DNA from: Loripinus fragilis
Taxonomy: Eukaryota > Mollusca > Bivalvia > Lucinida > Lucinidae
NCBI GenBank assembly: GCA_964019695.1
Contig: OZ026516.1
Span: 94,488,368 to 94,552,367 of the forward strand
Reading direction: 5' to 3'
DNA length: 64,000 bases
Position numbers and translations under genes: made by a program. Below are positions 34,775-46,467 of the stretch, piece after piece (within the stretch, counting starts at the first letter, position 1; each line of letters opens with the position of its first letter). Below the pieces are notes generated by a model. The model saw nothing but the letters and a program-made list of their open reading frames with translations, made no database searches and was not told where the DNA came from.

Positions 34775-35711
34775 CGAGGGTTAGTCAAAAATAACTGAGC
34801 CCTACCTCATTATATCTTAGCCTCACATTGTAGACAATAAATGTGATAATCTTTTGTAAGTATAACATGTCATAGACGTTTTGACCCAAAATAATTACCC
34901 CGGTGAAGCTTCTGTTATGGTTGCTAGGCAACTAAAGACCGTCAGTCAGAGTGATGCGTTCATGATCTCTGCCACTAGGAATATACAGTATGTCTTAAAA
35001 AGCATGTGGGCTTGATAGTTTTTGAGAAAGACATATTTGACATTTATTTGAATAACATACTGTCTTTTCATTATACTTGGTCCGTAAATGTTTAGGTGAA
35101 CACTGATTGCATGCGTTGCCTAGCAACAAAATAAGTCAAAATTTCACTAATTTTCAAATACATGAGGATTGTGTTGCCATGGAAACAGAATCATTTATTC
35201 CAAACAAGGAATTTAATATTTCTGAGGGTATGTTTGTGTATGCAGTACTGCAAAAGCATTATAAGGCTATTATTTTATGGTTTTTTTTTATTAAAATTGT
35301 GTTAATATGAATGTGGGTGGGGTAAATTATAGGACTTGAGGCACGTAAAAATTTGCTTAATTCTGAAATCACATTACCACAGCATCTATAATTTGGGGTC
35401 AGTTGTTTTCTTTTCTGTGGCAATGAGTAGGTACATGCTATAGGTATCAAACGACAGTGAATGCCGCATTACATTGGCAATATCCATTCTATGGTAATTC
35501 TTATATATTGATGAATTACAGCGTGAACACACCCGTTCGACAGGTCATGCTCAGTTGCCTAGCAACCAGTATATAAAGCCTACCAACAGATATAAATTAG
35601 GTTATTGAATAGAAGACATATAACTACGATGAACTATCATTTAAATATGTGTCCATTTTTCTTGAATTAAATGTTATAATGTAGGGCTCAGTTATTTTTG
35701 ACTAACCCTCG
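34775..35711. mobile_element. Mariner-like family R6, 937 bp copy with TA target duplication
   Basis: Left end CGAGGGTTAGTCAAAAATAA, then CTGAGCCCTAC. Right end GTTATTTTTGACTAACCCTC, then G. The terminal inverted repeat is near-perfect for about 30 bp, flanked by TA (34773-34774 and 35712-35713). Inside are several GTTGCTAGGCAAC / TTGCCTAGCAAC motifs in both orientations. No transposase. Confidence 0.85.
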
Positions 35712-35805
35712 TACTTAGTCAGGTTATTCATATAGTACTATCAACTCAGCAGACAGCAATTTACAATTCATCAAAAATATTTTTAAATTAATAGCTACTT
35801 CAAAT

Positions 35806-36000
35806 ATGCTCTTAAAAGGTTATACTTTGGAAGTCAGGAATACACCAAAGAACGTAAAGTGTAGAGTGGCAAGTTTTCTGGACCAGACTAGCTGGTTTGG
35901 GTCATTTAGGTATCATCAGTGACTCTATGATGACTTTAAAGCTCGACAATTCCAACCAAAGGAAAAGAAAATTAAATCTACACTCTACTGAAAAAAGTTT
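35806..36000 (+). repeat. Dispersed family R3, copy 2
   Basis: CTCTTAAAAGGTTATACTTT, TACACCAAAGAACG, GTGTAGAGTGGCAAGTTTTC, GGACCAGACTAGCTGGTTT, AAATCTACACTCTACTG. Its two ends (GTGTAGAGT / ACTCTAC) are short inverted tracts. Confidence 0.72.
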
Positions 36001-36576
36001 TAAACATGAATTGCTTTTGTTTGAGAATGATTATGAGACTAAATGGTTAAATATATGATCTGGTATAAGGGTCAAGTTGGCGAAATGTACAAGCTGGCAT
36101 GTGCACCCAATCAAGACTCAGATCAGCCTGCGCATCGGTACAGTTTGTTCAGTGTATTTGATGGGCCCTTTATTGGTTACAAGGGCTTATCGTTCCATCA
36201 TATATGTTAATAATTATGCTTATATGGTTCCATGAATAATTTTAAGTTTTTAATGTATAGTTTATATATTAATTTATTATTCGATTCAGACTTGGCCTAT
36301 ATTTACTATTATGCTAGATATCTGCAACCTAGTAGCGTTGTTTCTTGGTACTGTGTCTGTCATAAAAAATACCACACAAATTGTAAGCAACAATAATACA
36401 TCTCAAGGGCTGTCACTGCAGCTTATAATAAAGTTATAATTCATTTGTTATTTTTTGACATCACTTACAGTTTTGACCGTTCAGTTTGCTTTGTCCCTGG
36501 TTTTGTTGAATTAGCTCTGTAAGATGTATCTCTAGAAAAGGAAAAATATACTTCAGTCTACTCATGAAATTTAGAG

Positions 36577-36579
<3 letters not shown>
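36001..36579. other. Intron I-J, no recognised feature
   Basis: AT-rich, nothing recognised. Confidence 0.5.

Positions 36580-36663
<84 letters not shown>
36580..36663. repeat. Dinucleotide microsatellite (CA)42
   Basis: Uninterrupted CA repeats over 84 bp. The reverse frame of repeated Cys-Val is an artefact. Confidence 0.98.
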
Positions 36664-36664
<1 letters not shown>

Positions 36665-37091
36665 CTTTCTGTCCCAGCCCTATTCTGCTTTATCTTCCTG
36701 CTTCATTTGCAAACTTTCTCCACAAGGAAGTAGATAGTGGGTGTTAGGATTATATTACTTTCTCCTATGTAAGAAATGATCAGGCAAGTCTGGTTTTTGT
36801 TCATATCTTTTTTATACCAAAGGTCAATTTTGATATGTGATTGTGCGCATTGGTTCACACTTACTTGTAATGAGTTTACTAGTACTTGATAAGAAACCGA
36901 TAATCTTTTCCAATAAATTCATACATTTGATATACTTTTCTCAGGTAAATTAATTACACTCCTCAACCCTCACCAACCTCTTTAAATATCAGTGCTGTAG
37001 TATTTGTTATTCAATTTATAATATTCATATAAAAAGTACTTGTCTTTGTTCAGCAGCACACAGTAACTTCTGTTTGTTCTTATCATTTTAG

Positions 37092-37362
37092 GAATCAGAT
37101 AGTCTGGTGTAATACTACCACCACTAATTCCAAATGTACTCACCACTGTACAATTGACCCTGTTGACAGAGAAGCAGATGAAACAGGTTTAATATCAGTC
37201 CTTCTGTTGGCTGTTGATGGAGGGACGCCTCCTAGATCAGCAGTTGCAACATTAACTATCAATATAAATGGAGTCAATGACCACCAGCCATTCTTTGAAC
37301 AGCAAAGGATGAATGTCACCATTAAAGAAGGACAGGCAGCTAATACTTTTTACACTGCAGTG
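37092..37362 (+). CDS. Cadherin exon J: cysteine-rich end of EC4, linker, start of EC5 (unit 1)
   Basis: The acceptor CATTTTAG ends at 37091 and the donor GTAAGT begins at 37363. 271 nt: one nt finishes Trp, then NQIVWC, SKCTHHCTIDPVDREADET (DRE motif), SVLLLAVDGGTPPRSA, TININGVNDHQPFF (linker VNDH) and NVTIKEGQAAN opening EC5, ending in phase 0. Three cysteines occupy the middle of EC4, and with the single cysteine of exon H they make four in this repeat. J' of unit 2 and the J before exon A are outside the window. Confidence 0.92.
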
Positions 37363-37664
37363 GTAAGTATGTTAACCCATATAAGCCTAGCGTCCTTTTT
37401 GTGGGACGAAGGCAAACAGTGTAGACCCAGATCAGATGTGGCGGCTGATCAATGTCTCCAAGGTTTGCTTACAGAATATTCAATTGAAATTTGAAAAAAA
37501 AAACTGTAAAATACCACCGTACAACCTTTAAAGCAGATATTGACCAGTCCAATCGATAATAGTGGGAAATTCCATTCGACTTAAGAGGGTTAAATTTCCT
37601 GTTATTAATGCAGCTTGGTCTTTGATCTGTGATTGTGGCTATACAGTAAAACCTGTCTTAAGCG

Positions 37665-37735
37665 CTCACTTTCCCATGTGGTATCCTGGGTCAGGTGTGG
37701 TACTTGATTGTATCGATTCCTGATCTCCTTCTCTC
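37665..37735 (+). repeat. Dispersed family R1, 3'-end fragment
   Basis: GTATCCTGGGTCAGGTGTGG and TGATTGTATCGATTCCTGAT match the ends of the R1 copies. Confidence 0.7.
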
Positions 37736-37745
37736 CTTGCATATA

Positions 37746-37950
37746 CAGTAAAACCTGTGTAAAACGGCCATTCTCAAAAATACCAAAAATTTGGGTTCAA
37801 GATCGATTAACTCTAAATGCAGGTCAAAAGTATTGCAAAATGCTCCAAGAGAGCATTCTGCAATACTTTCGTCCTTCATTAAGCTACCATTTGTCTTTAA
37901 GACCTTTGTTTTGTCTTTTGTTGTGTGGCTGCTAAAGACAGGTTTTAGTG
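37746..37950. mobile_element. 205 bp pogo/Tc1-like MITE, TA target duplication
   Basis: It starts CAGTAAAACCTGTGT after TA (37744-37745) and ends AGACAGGTTTTAGTG before TA (37951-37952). A central palindrome, AAGTATTGCAAAATGCTC / GAGCATTCTGCAATACTT, fills about 50 bp. The ends resemble those of 21861-22916, so a common transposase source is possible. Confidence 0.72.
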
Positions 37951-38483
37951 TATTCAGTGATAATATACTTTTTGTGCTACATACTTTCTCTTATTATATA
38001 ACCTACAATAGAGAAAAAAAGAAATGTCTATTGCTTTGTGGAAGAGAGAAAGTCGATAATTTTGTCTTGATGGCAATAAAAAAAGTCAGTTAGTCTGGCC
38101 ACGATATGTCACTATAAGGACTCGTGTGATTATTAAGAGACTGTATTTTACTATGCTGTGATTATCACAACAGTTTGAAAGCTCTCATGAAATAAGAATG
38201 AAGCTCAGGGCATCATTTTCTTCTTGTATTATATCTATAAGCTGTTAACAAAAGCTACATTTAATTCCCACATATTGTACTAAGTCATAGATGACAACAC
38301 CAGTCCACTTTGTGCTGTTATTTGGCCTGTTTATTCCACAGTCAGGCTGTTTGAAAGGCGATTAGGCTTGTAGCCCTTTTTATGTGTGGAACTCGTGCCA
38401 TGACTTTATTTTTACAGTTTTCAAATAGTCAAAATGAAACTGGATGCAAGTTATATCCTAGATTTCTGATGCTCTTGCTTTGG

Positions 38484-38745
38484 TAGCGCCACATCTGATT
38501 GGATAACCCCAAAACTTTGCGACAGTATATACTATGATATACTGTCAGAATTAGATTGACATCATTAATTCCGATGTATATCGTTGGATGACGTGCAGCT
38601 TTATTTGATTTTTTCGCTCCAATTTAAGACAAAATTGCAGAAGTGCATTAGAATGGGGATTTCCATATGGAAATTTTTTCATTTGGGGAGGTAAATTATC
38701 GGATATGAATTCGGAAATCACACTTTACAGTTCCGCTTGCACGTT
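38484..38745. repeat. Family R7 element, copy 1
   Basis: It carries the small palindrome CAGTATATACT...ATATACTGTC and the tracts GTGCATTAGAATGGGGAT, TTTCATTTGGGGAGGTAAAT, TTATCGGATA and TTCGGAAATCAC. The same order is found at 53310-53600. Confidence 0.7.
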
Positions 38746-40294
38746 GCAGTAAAACTAAATTTCCAACTGTATACAATATACCACCCCAAGGAAAATTAAA
38801 ATACAGTTATCCCCTTATTGACGATATGCAACAATTATTTGTGTCTTGAACAGTAAAGATGTTCCAAAAGTATGTGCCATTAAATTTCAATACAGTTTGC
38901 GTACTATTTCAACTTTGTGTCACAAGCTGAGCATTAAATATTAAAAAAAACTGTTACTCTTTATAGTCAAAATCACCATAGCAAGAAAGTGTGCAAGTCA
39001 TGATAAGTGCCTGTACTGATCAAGGTGCAATAAATTATAAGCTCATGGTTAAATTAACAACGTAGTTATTTTTGACTTGGGGAATTTGTGTAACAAATTA
39101 CCAATTAATTCGCAACCAAACATACATACAATACATTTACTTTATCATCATGATTAATCATCATGATAATCTTTGTCTCGATTGTTTGAGGTGTTCATGT
39201 GTTAGAAACAGTATGTATTCTAAAAATTGACATTAGCAACTAGTGTTTCATAAGTTTTGATTACCCAATTTAATATATAGAAGAAGGCATTTTCATTTTT
39301 GGATGGCATGTAAGACCCATACCCGGATAAATATTCTATAGTAATGCTTTGCTATTCCATACTGTCATTATAATTATTGTATATTATATACCTAGCATTA
39401 ATTTCCTTTTGTTTTGCAGTGAGATAATTTTAGTATCTTTGAAGATAGAAATATTTCACTAGTGATAATATGACTTTTTCATATCATCACTGCTCCCTGT
39501 CGATATTTTTGTTGGAACTACTTATTTTCAATACACATATGCACAACACATTTATAAGTATAAAATCAGACTCAACACCCTGCCTTCCTGCCTCCTGGTC
39601 TAGCTTAGAGGAATTTGGGAATTTTAAGGATTGTACAGCATTCTACATAAAAATTGACAATGCTGAAAATTGACAATGCTGACCTGATGTTATTATTAGA
39701 CCTAGATCAGACACCAGCCAAATATTTACATCTGAGCCGTAGTTGTTCTCCTACATTCCTAGACCTGTTCCAGTTCTCTGATCTCCACTCAAATAATCCT
39801 TTTCTCGTCACAAGTCCATCCTCATTACGTTTGACAAACACATTTTAATCAATTTCTCAAGCTATTTCTGATCCACTAGTAAAGAAATGGACCAGCAAAT
39901 GGCTAAAAAAACGAGCAAAATGTTTTTCAGTTCCCCAAGACATTTCATTTCTGCAGGCTTTTAGAGTGCTTTCCCTTAGCTCCGTTGCAACTTTACGTTG
40001 TAAGTGTTGACGTAAGGGAAACAACCCAAATATAATATATTAAATTATCGCAACGCAGTCACATTTCTTTAGCTTCTAATAATAATAAAAAATAAGTCAG
40101 AAATCCAGGTATTCCGAATGTAAACAGGTTGTTGTTGTTCGTCGTAGAGCGTGGCGAGCCTTGACATGCCATGTAGGCGTGGCCAAGTAATTACTAGTAC
40201 GCACCATTTTATCGTTGGGGCAGTCGGGGGTAGGGAGGGGGGTTCGTTAAAAGACTTTATCTTTCTTCGTTTATTTTATTGAAACATCAGTGGA
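38746..40294. other. Intron J-K, no mobile element delimited
   Basis: AT-rich. One small perfect palindrome (TATCATCATGATTAATCATC, about 39144-39169). Short reading frames only. Confidence 0.5.
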
Positions 40295-40475
40295 AGGTAT
40301 ATTATATACAAAATAGTAAACTGTGTTTTTATGATATGAAAATTATGTCAAGAAGGAATGGTGGTGACTTGGTAAACAACTTGTCCTGCGGATTCATCGT
40401 TTACCAACTCTACACCATTCCTTCGTGACATAATTTTCATATCACAGAAACACCGTTTACTATTCTCTATATACT
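40295..40475. mobile_element. Palindromic element ending 16 bp before exon K
   Basis: The left arm AATAGTAAACTGTGTTTTTA, then ATGATATGAAAATTATGTCA and AGAAGGAATGGT, pairs with the right arm ACCATTCCTTCGTGACATAA, TTTTCATATCACAGAAACAC and CGTTTACTATTCTCTATATA. The arms are about 80 bp with a ~10 bp loop. The right arm reaches the branch-point and polypyrimidine region of the exon K acceptor. Confidence 0.85.
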
Positions 40476-40491
40476 GCTGAAAACATTTCAG

Positions 40492-40722
40492 GCAATAGAT
40501 AGGGATATTGGCATTGGATCAACTGTTAATTACGCAATGAGAGAAGGAAACAGCAGCATTTTTGATGTAGCAGCGAATGGTACAGTTTCAGCAAAGCCAA
40601 TAATAAATGACTCAAGAAATGGCGGACGTTACACAATTATTATCGAAGCTTTAAATGAAGAAGAACCATATACAAAGTGTGAAAATATTAGTTGTACCCA
40701 GAATATTACAGTTTATCTCCAG
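40492..40722 (+). CDS. Cadherin exon K: most of EC5, last exon of unit 1
   Basis: The acceptor AACATTTCAG ends at 40491 and the donor GTAAGT begins at 40723. 231 nt, phase 0 at both ends: AIDRDIGIGSTVNYAMREGN (DxD motif DRD), FDVAANGTVSAKPIINDSRN in place of the LDRE-containing strand, YTIIIEALNEEEPYTKCENI, SCTQNITVYLQ. The LDRE and xDx calcium residues are absent, and two cysteines six residues apart are present. YLQ runs directly into DVNNNYP of B', which closes the five-repeat unit. Confidence 0.9.
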
Positions 40723-41983
40723 GTAAGTTGTTAACCCTTAAAGCGCCAATCACTACTGCAGCAGACGACAAATTTTGCGAAATCTTTCCCAATTTTTGAC
40801 AAAAATAAGGTATGAAATAATAAGTAGCCACCATACAATTTTCGCTTCCGTTCAGAAAGTAAAAATCGATCTCCCAAAATTTAAATTCTATAAAAGGTCC
40901 AAGGCTTTGTCAAGACTCTGCAAATTATGTCATTTCAAAATGACTGGCAGATCTTGCACAGACGAGGTTTGGGACAAGGTACCCTCATTTCAAAAAGTCA
41001 CACTTTTTAGTGTGATATAAACTATTCATCAGATATGTTATCCATTTATATTTTAATTAGTTTGAAGATGTTTATAATAGCTGTGATATAAGATGAAAAG
41101 AACCAAAAGTTTTTGACAACTGAACACTCCATTTTTCTTCTACGTTAACATGAAGACAGCCACAGTCAACGACATAATCAAAGGATTTTTAGCTTAACCA
41201 TGCAGTTTGCATACTCACTTTGCATAGCTCTGTATGCTTTATTATCTGCGGCACTTCAGTGAAATTTCAAGGGATCTTGATTATGAATTGGCGTCACTTT
41301 TCTGCATAAAAAAAAAAAGAAATCTTAAACAAATGCCATTTAAATGACCTTTAAAGTTTCAGGTTAAAATCGGAAGTGGATACCAAATCAGTAAAAATGT
41401 CACTAGAAAATGGGCTCATCAAGTTGCATGGTGTTTTGTCAAACATATTAACACAAAAAACATATACAATGGTTTTAGTATGTGCCGCTGATGATTTCCA
41501 AAAATTTTGGAAAACTCGGAAAATTATCAATTTTAAGGAATTCATAAAAAATCTGTCATAAGTAAAATGTCAAGTGTTTGGTGTTCTTTCAAGTCGACTA
41601 GGCAGGTTTGCAATCACCTGTGCTTGAATTTGATAAAAACTGCACTCAAAACGCTTATTTTCTTCAAAAAGTTGATTTTTTGCATTTTTGAACCCAAAAA
41701 TTGTGAAGTGATAGAAAACTCTTCCAAAACACCGCTTAACTTTAGTCCATTACAATGCACATACATACTTGCGCAAAAAAATCATTTCAATATCACTAGG
41801 GCTTAGTCAGAAAAAAAAATGAAAAATGGCTACTTAGAACTTTGGTTCAGTGTATATATGTAATTCATGAATGCGTATTTAATGATAAAGGTCATTTACA
41901 AACAGTTACGCTTCAAAATAAAGTTAAAAAGCTTAATGGTCATACATGTACTTGTGTAATATGCAAAGTAATTTATTTTACAG
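40723..41983. other. Intron K-B', no recognised feature
   Basis: The shortest between-unit intron (1261 bp). Short frames of 60-81 codons, not supported. Confidence 0.5.
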
Positions 41984-42072
41984 GATGTGAACAACAATTA
42001 TCCAGTTTTTCTAAACAAAAGTGTTGATATATCTGTGCCAGAAAACACCACATCAGGAGAAATACTTGGAAG
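41984..42072 (+). CDS. Cadherin exon B': linker and first strand of EC1 (unit 2)
   Basis: The acceptor ATTTTACAG ends at 41983 and the donor GTATAT begins at 42073. 89 nt, phase 0 to 2, encoding DVNNNYPVFLNKSV, DISVPENTTSGEILG. It differs from exon B at only a few positions (M to L, N to D, Q to P, F to I), and the three-nucleotide register and splice sites are the same. The xEx motif is PEN. It marks the start of the second five-repeat unit. Confidence 0.92.
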
Positions 42073-43554
42073 GTATATGTATATGAGTCAGATAAAGAGA
42101 TAAAGAGATAATTATGCTTAGAGGGCATGTTATAAGCCATTCTTCAACCCTTTTAAGACCAATGGAATTTTCCATAATCCTACTTATAATAAAGCTAGGA
42201 TGGTCCATTGTATATATTGAGGGGTCACAGGCTTAAAATTAAAAAAAAACGCTGAGGACCGATTTTGTCTTAGCAAACGGTACAAACCCTGATGAAAATA
42301 CTGCAGCATTTTATGGCTGTTTGCCAAAGTACCCATTTAGGGGTTTCTGGTCTTTAATGTGTTAAACATGCAAAGTAATGTTAACATAGAGGCTAGCTTT
42401 ATAGATTTACATCACGGAAACGTCTCCGTGCGAAAAACACCCCAGATTTGCACCTAACATATAGTAAAACGAGGGGATCGGTTGGGTTGAAATAGCAAAA
42501 AGATAGTGCGTCTAAAAATGAGCTATATTTCCTATAAAAAAGCAACTACAGCACCCAAAAGATTAAATATATATAGAAACTAGTTAACGATTTAATTTAT
42601 TTGATTTTTAATAAAATCAAAGCATTAAATTGATATAAAAATATCTTCCCACTTTCATGAATATTACTACGCTGACTCGGCGATTTCCGGAAGCAAACGT
42701 GTGGTACGATCGGTTTTTAGCCACACCATAGTAAAAGGTCATAGAGTTTCTAACCGTATAGAGCGCAAACTGGTCTGATCAGCTAGGATACTTCCAAATT
42801 CAATTTGAAATATTTTCATGGATACCAACAGTAAGGCTGCAAACCATTTTGTGCAACTGTGTAGGCTGATCTGCACCTTTGCTGTCCTCAATTAAACGAT
42901 CTCAGTTTTCTCAGGGGACGATTCGCCGTTCGTCGCACCGTTCGCGCACTACAAAAAAGGAGCACTGTCACTTATTTAAGTACTAATGAATTAATATACA
43001 ATGTAGTTCAAAATCTGTCCGAAAATGCCTGTTGTGTCGGTGGCTGAGACATCTGAGTCGTCACTGTTTGCCAAAGTAGATATTTACTGGTATCCAGAAT
43101 GAAAAGGATTAATATTTTCTCGAAGTCCACAAGTAGGAATGTGTTTTCATTTGGTACGGCTTTTGAAAACAGGAAGTCTGCAATACCCCGAGCAATAAAA
43201 TGACATCCAGTTAATACCTCAGTACTTACCTTATAATCGTGTAATGTCTCTTAAAATACACATCACCGAAACTGTGTTTAGATCTCTGTCTACATTTTAT
43301 TACCCCTTTAGGCACTAATAGATTATTCTTTCTGGTTTGGGATGGTCTATTGTGTCACGGTATTGAGGTGTCACGTGTTACAATTTGCAAATGAAATTTG
43401 CATTTCTATTCCTGAAAATCATTTTGTCTACTAGTAGGCAAACAGTGAAGACCCTGATGAAATCTAGGTCTTTACTGTTTGCCAAAGTACACGATAAGGA
43501 GTCATAGGTATAAAAGGGTTGAAGCCCAAAATGGATCCTTCGCAAACAGTGCAG
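42073..43554. other. Intron B'-C', first part
   Basis: Mostly AT-rich. The small palindrome GGCAAACAGTGAAGACC...CTTTACTGTTTGCC near 43438-43486 belongs to a short tract (GCAAACAGTG-GACC) also seen near 37410, 43550, 46770 and 61640. Confidence 0.5.
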
Positions 43555-43787
43555 ACCAATAACAATGTGGTATGTGCGACCAGCAAAGGCTCAGACCTGC
43601 CTGCGCATACGCGCAGTCTGTTCAGAGACTTTGCTAGAAGCAGTATTTAAGTTACTGACCGAACATCATTTGGAGTGTTTAAGCTAAAAAGGTGGCTGCA
43701 TAGGCTTGTTGCATTCTATTCAGGCTCGTTGCATTCTATTCATGTAAAAATGCCACATTGATGGCGGCAATCTTATGACACGGCTCA
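43555..43787 (-). mobile_element. Family R8 MITE (~235 bp), copy 1, reverse
   Basis: ACAATGTGGTATGTGCGACC, AGCAAAGGCTCAGACC, GCATACGCGCAG, ATTTGGAGTGTTTAAGCT, and the end GACACGGCTCA. It contains a short local duplication (GCTTGTTGCATTCTATTCA twice). Confidence 0.75.
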
Positions 43788-43962
43788 AATGAGCTACCGC
43801 TCGAGGCAGGATCAACATAATTTGCTGTAAAAAAACACACAAAAAAACAAACAAAACAAAGCATGCAGCAAACGAAATGACTAGCAACCCCGTATATACA
43901 ATTTTATCCCGCGTAACTGTGTTAATAAAACTACATTGCATTTTCTTCAAACAGCAAAAGGG

Positions 43963-44165
43963 GGGGCGCAGTGGCTCGGTGGTAGAGTGCTTGACTTGAG
44001 ACCGAGGAATTGCGGGTCCGAGCTTGCATTGTGTCCTCGAGCAAGACGCATTGCAAGACGCATTGATTTTGCTCAGTACAGGATCAACACAGGATGACCC
44101 GTCCCGACATAGCTGATTTTTGATTTGGACGTAAAGAATCAAATCACACACAAAAAAAAATCAAA
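43963..44165 (+). mobile_element. tRNA-derived SINE, type 1, copy 2
   Basis: The head GCGCAGTGGCTCGGTGGTAG, AGTGCTTGACTTGAGACC and CGGGTCCGAGC (B-box-like), body CATTGTGTCCTCGAGCAAGA, tail GACCCGTCCCGACATAGCTG and GGACGTAAAGAATCAAATCA, then A-rich. It has an 11 bp direct duplication (GCAAGACGCATT) not in the copy at 22326. Confidence 0.82.
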
Positions 44166-45127
44166 CAATAACAACTATGACTAGACTGGTTTGAATTTGT
44201 TTGTGCTAATTCTTAACATAACAGTCAACAATTTTTACAGTCATGTCGGGACAATTTCCCTGTCATCCCGGCTTGAACCAGTACACAGCAGCGGATAAAG
44301 TGTCGCAGTCTTGCCCAGTGACTGGTGAGTCTCAGACCCTTCTATCCCCAGTTAGTGACGTATATAGGTCACTGCCCCCCCCCCCCCCCGCGTCTGACGC
44401 TCTACCAGCCAAGTCACTGTGCCAGGTGCAATGGTTTCCAGGCTGGTTTTAACGAGTGTAGGACATAAATATGTTAAAGTTTTCAATAGGCACAGCTAGA
44501 TACGGTCTGTCAGTCGGATGGATTATATTAGAAAAGAGTCAAACGACTTTGATCAGTCGCTACTTCACAAATAGCAGGCTCGTTTCGGCAAAATTTATGA
44601 TTTTGTTATATGCAACAGACGGATCAGCCTGCACACCCATGCCATCTAAAGATGTTGTTGGTACTAACCAGTAAATGCATTATGCGTCATCTTGACGGAG
44701 TCTGACCTGCCCGTTAGATGTTCATCGGTGGTATAGAATTATACATAAGGTACTATTTGAACAAAGATTTTTAAACGATGGATGTTGTCTCTCTGGGTTT
44801 TCGCTACTAACAAAATGTCCCGAAACGGGAATGTACAAAACACATAAACTGGTAAAACGCACACAGTGAAGACACAGAGCGACTGTCGCGCGTTGATGCA
44901 CATGACCTGGCTTTGCACTGTTCAATCAGGTCAATCCAGATGAGGTCCGACGAAGCTATTTAACATCATTCCCGTTTTAGCCATTCCTAAATGTAGATAT
45001 AAGGCTCACCTAGTTTCAAGCAGTTTAGATACAGAGCCAGACATTTTACGACCTGAGTTACATCCAAACTGCTTATAAATATTACCAGCAGCCATCTCTT
45101 GTGATCTTTACATATTTGTTAACACCA
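44166..45127. other. Intron B'-C', unassigned, with a C15 run
   Basis: A CCCCCC run of 15 at 44375-44389. GTCGGGACAATTTCCC near 44247 resembles the reversed SINE tail. Otherwise nothing recognised. Confidence 0.45.
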
Positions 45128-45249
45128 GGCCGTGTAGCGCAGTCGGTAACTACAGATGCGCGTCTGACTGCAGATCAAGGGGGCAGTGAGTTTGATCCCG
45201 GCCCGGTCCGATACTTTTGTGAAGATTGATCATGAAATAAATTAAGAAT
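45128..45249 (+). mobile_element. tRNA-derived SINE, type 2, copy 1, 5' part (interrupted)
   Basis: The head GGCCGTGTAGCGCAGTCGGT (A box TAGCGCAGTCGG), GTCTGACTGCAGATCAAGG (tRNA-Cys-like anticodon arm), and GAGTTTGATCCCGG (B box). The matching copy is at 63120-63420 on the other strand. The SINE body breaks off near 45249 and resumes at 46468, after the inserted TIR element. Confidence 0.82.
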
Positions 45250-46467
45250 TTCTAGCGATAAGGCGAGCAATCTCGCTAAACGAGGCGTTATTTTATTTTG
45301 TTGAAATAACGACTGGAGAAACTAGGCACATTCAACAAATATGTGTATTAGAGCCGACGATGCACCATTGCCCCCGAATTTGTATATTTAAAACGGGGTT
45401 TCCTTCATGCATGTAATAACTCTACTTCTTATTGAACATTGTCGCACAGGAAGTCCGCTAGCACAAACAAACCTGTCGCCTTTCGCTCGGTGCACACTGG
45501 GACTGAGCCGCCATTTTTATTAAAAATATATTATGCGATCAGTGCTTGCGTGACTCGGAGCTTTACATCCAAAAAATATTGACTAAAAGAGAAATGATAA
45601 ACTGTCAAAAATTTAACTTTTTGCCATTTTTAACAATTAATTTTGTCACTACCGCAGTGCGAGATTTGAACGGGACTAGCCAAATATCGCTAGTTACCCA
45701 TGATGCAAAGGGCGAAATGCGAAAGATCTAGATGAGGTATCGTCAGGTCTCGCGAGAATGCTTATTGAATGAGAATTTATTTCGATCATCAACTGTGCTT
45801 GTTATTCAGTAACATATATGGGAACTAGACCGTTAGAACAGGGAACCACACTATGTACAGTAAAACTATTTATACAGTTGATGTACAATAAAAACGACCA
45901 TCTTCCAAATGTGCTATTTTTGTCAGATATTTAATGTCTTCTTTCGCTTATACAACCCCTCCCCCCCCCCCCCTAGACCCAAGACGCCCTTTACATATTT
46001 TATATATTTGTATAGCGACATTTAATTGTCCAAAGGGCATCTTGGGTCTAGGGGGGAAAGCATCTAAAAACAAACTGAAAGGCGCCAGTTTCATCTTTTC
46101 AATGACAAACGTCACAATTTTAAGTATATTTTGTACGCATGCGCAGAAGGAATACCGCATTTTTTGGAAACGAAGGGCACTTATATCCTTAATATTTAAG
46201 CACTTTTACTTTTTTAAAACCTGCAAAGGATTTACTAAAGCTCTCGTCTAAACGGCACGCAGTCTAAAGACGTAAAACGAGGGGTGGGAGTAGAAGGCGC
46301 AAGTTTTCACGGCTTTGTAAATGATAAAGCGCTTTGAAACCTATTTTGATGCTTTCTATGCATATTTTACTACCAAAACAGTCCAATTTTAAAAACGTTA
46401 GGGCAATTTGAAAATTTAGGTTTTGTAATCATGTCAACTAGGGAAAATATACGCCTTATCGCTAGAA
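45250..46467. mobile_element. 1.2 kb TIR element inserted in a SINE
   Basis: The 16 bp perfect terminal inverted repeat TTCTAGCGATAAGGCG (45250-45265) is mirrored at 46452-46467. The intact SINE at 63120-63420 lacks this block, which defines it as an insertion. Inside are a second inverted repeat (see 45961-46056) and no recognisable transposase. Confidence 0.75.
45961..46056. repeat. Inverted repeat with C13 run
   Basis: CCTAGACCCAAGACGCCCTT (after 13 C) pairs with AAAGGGCATCTTGGGTCTAG (before GGGGG). About 30 bp arms with a ~30 bp loop. Confidence 0.75.

Noticed and set aside
36461..36658. Reverse frame of repeated Cys-Val
   Set aside because: Translation of the (CA)42 microsatellite.
43720..44151. 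143-codon reverse-strand open frame
   Set aside because: It runs antisense through an R8 MITE and a SINE. No domain, no splice context and biased composition from repeats.
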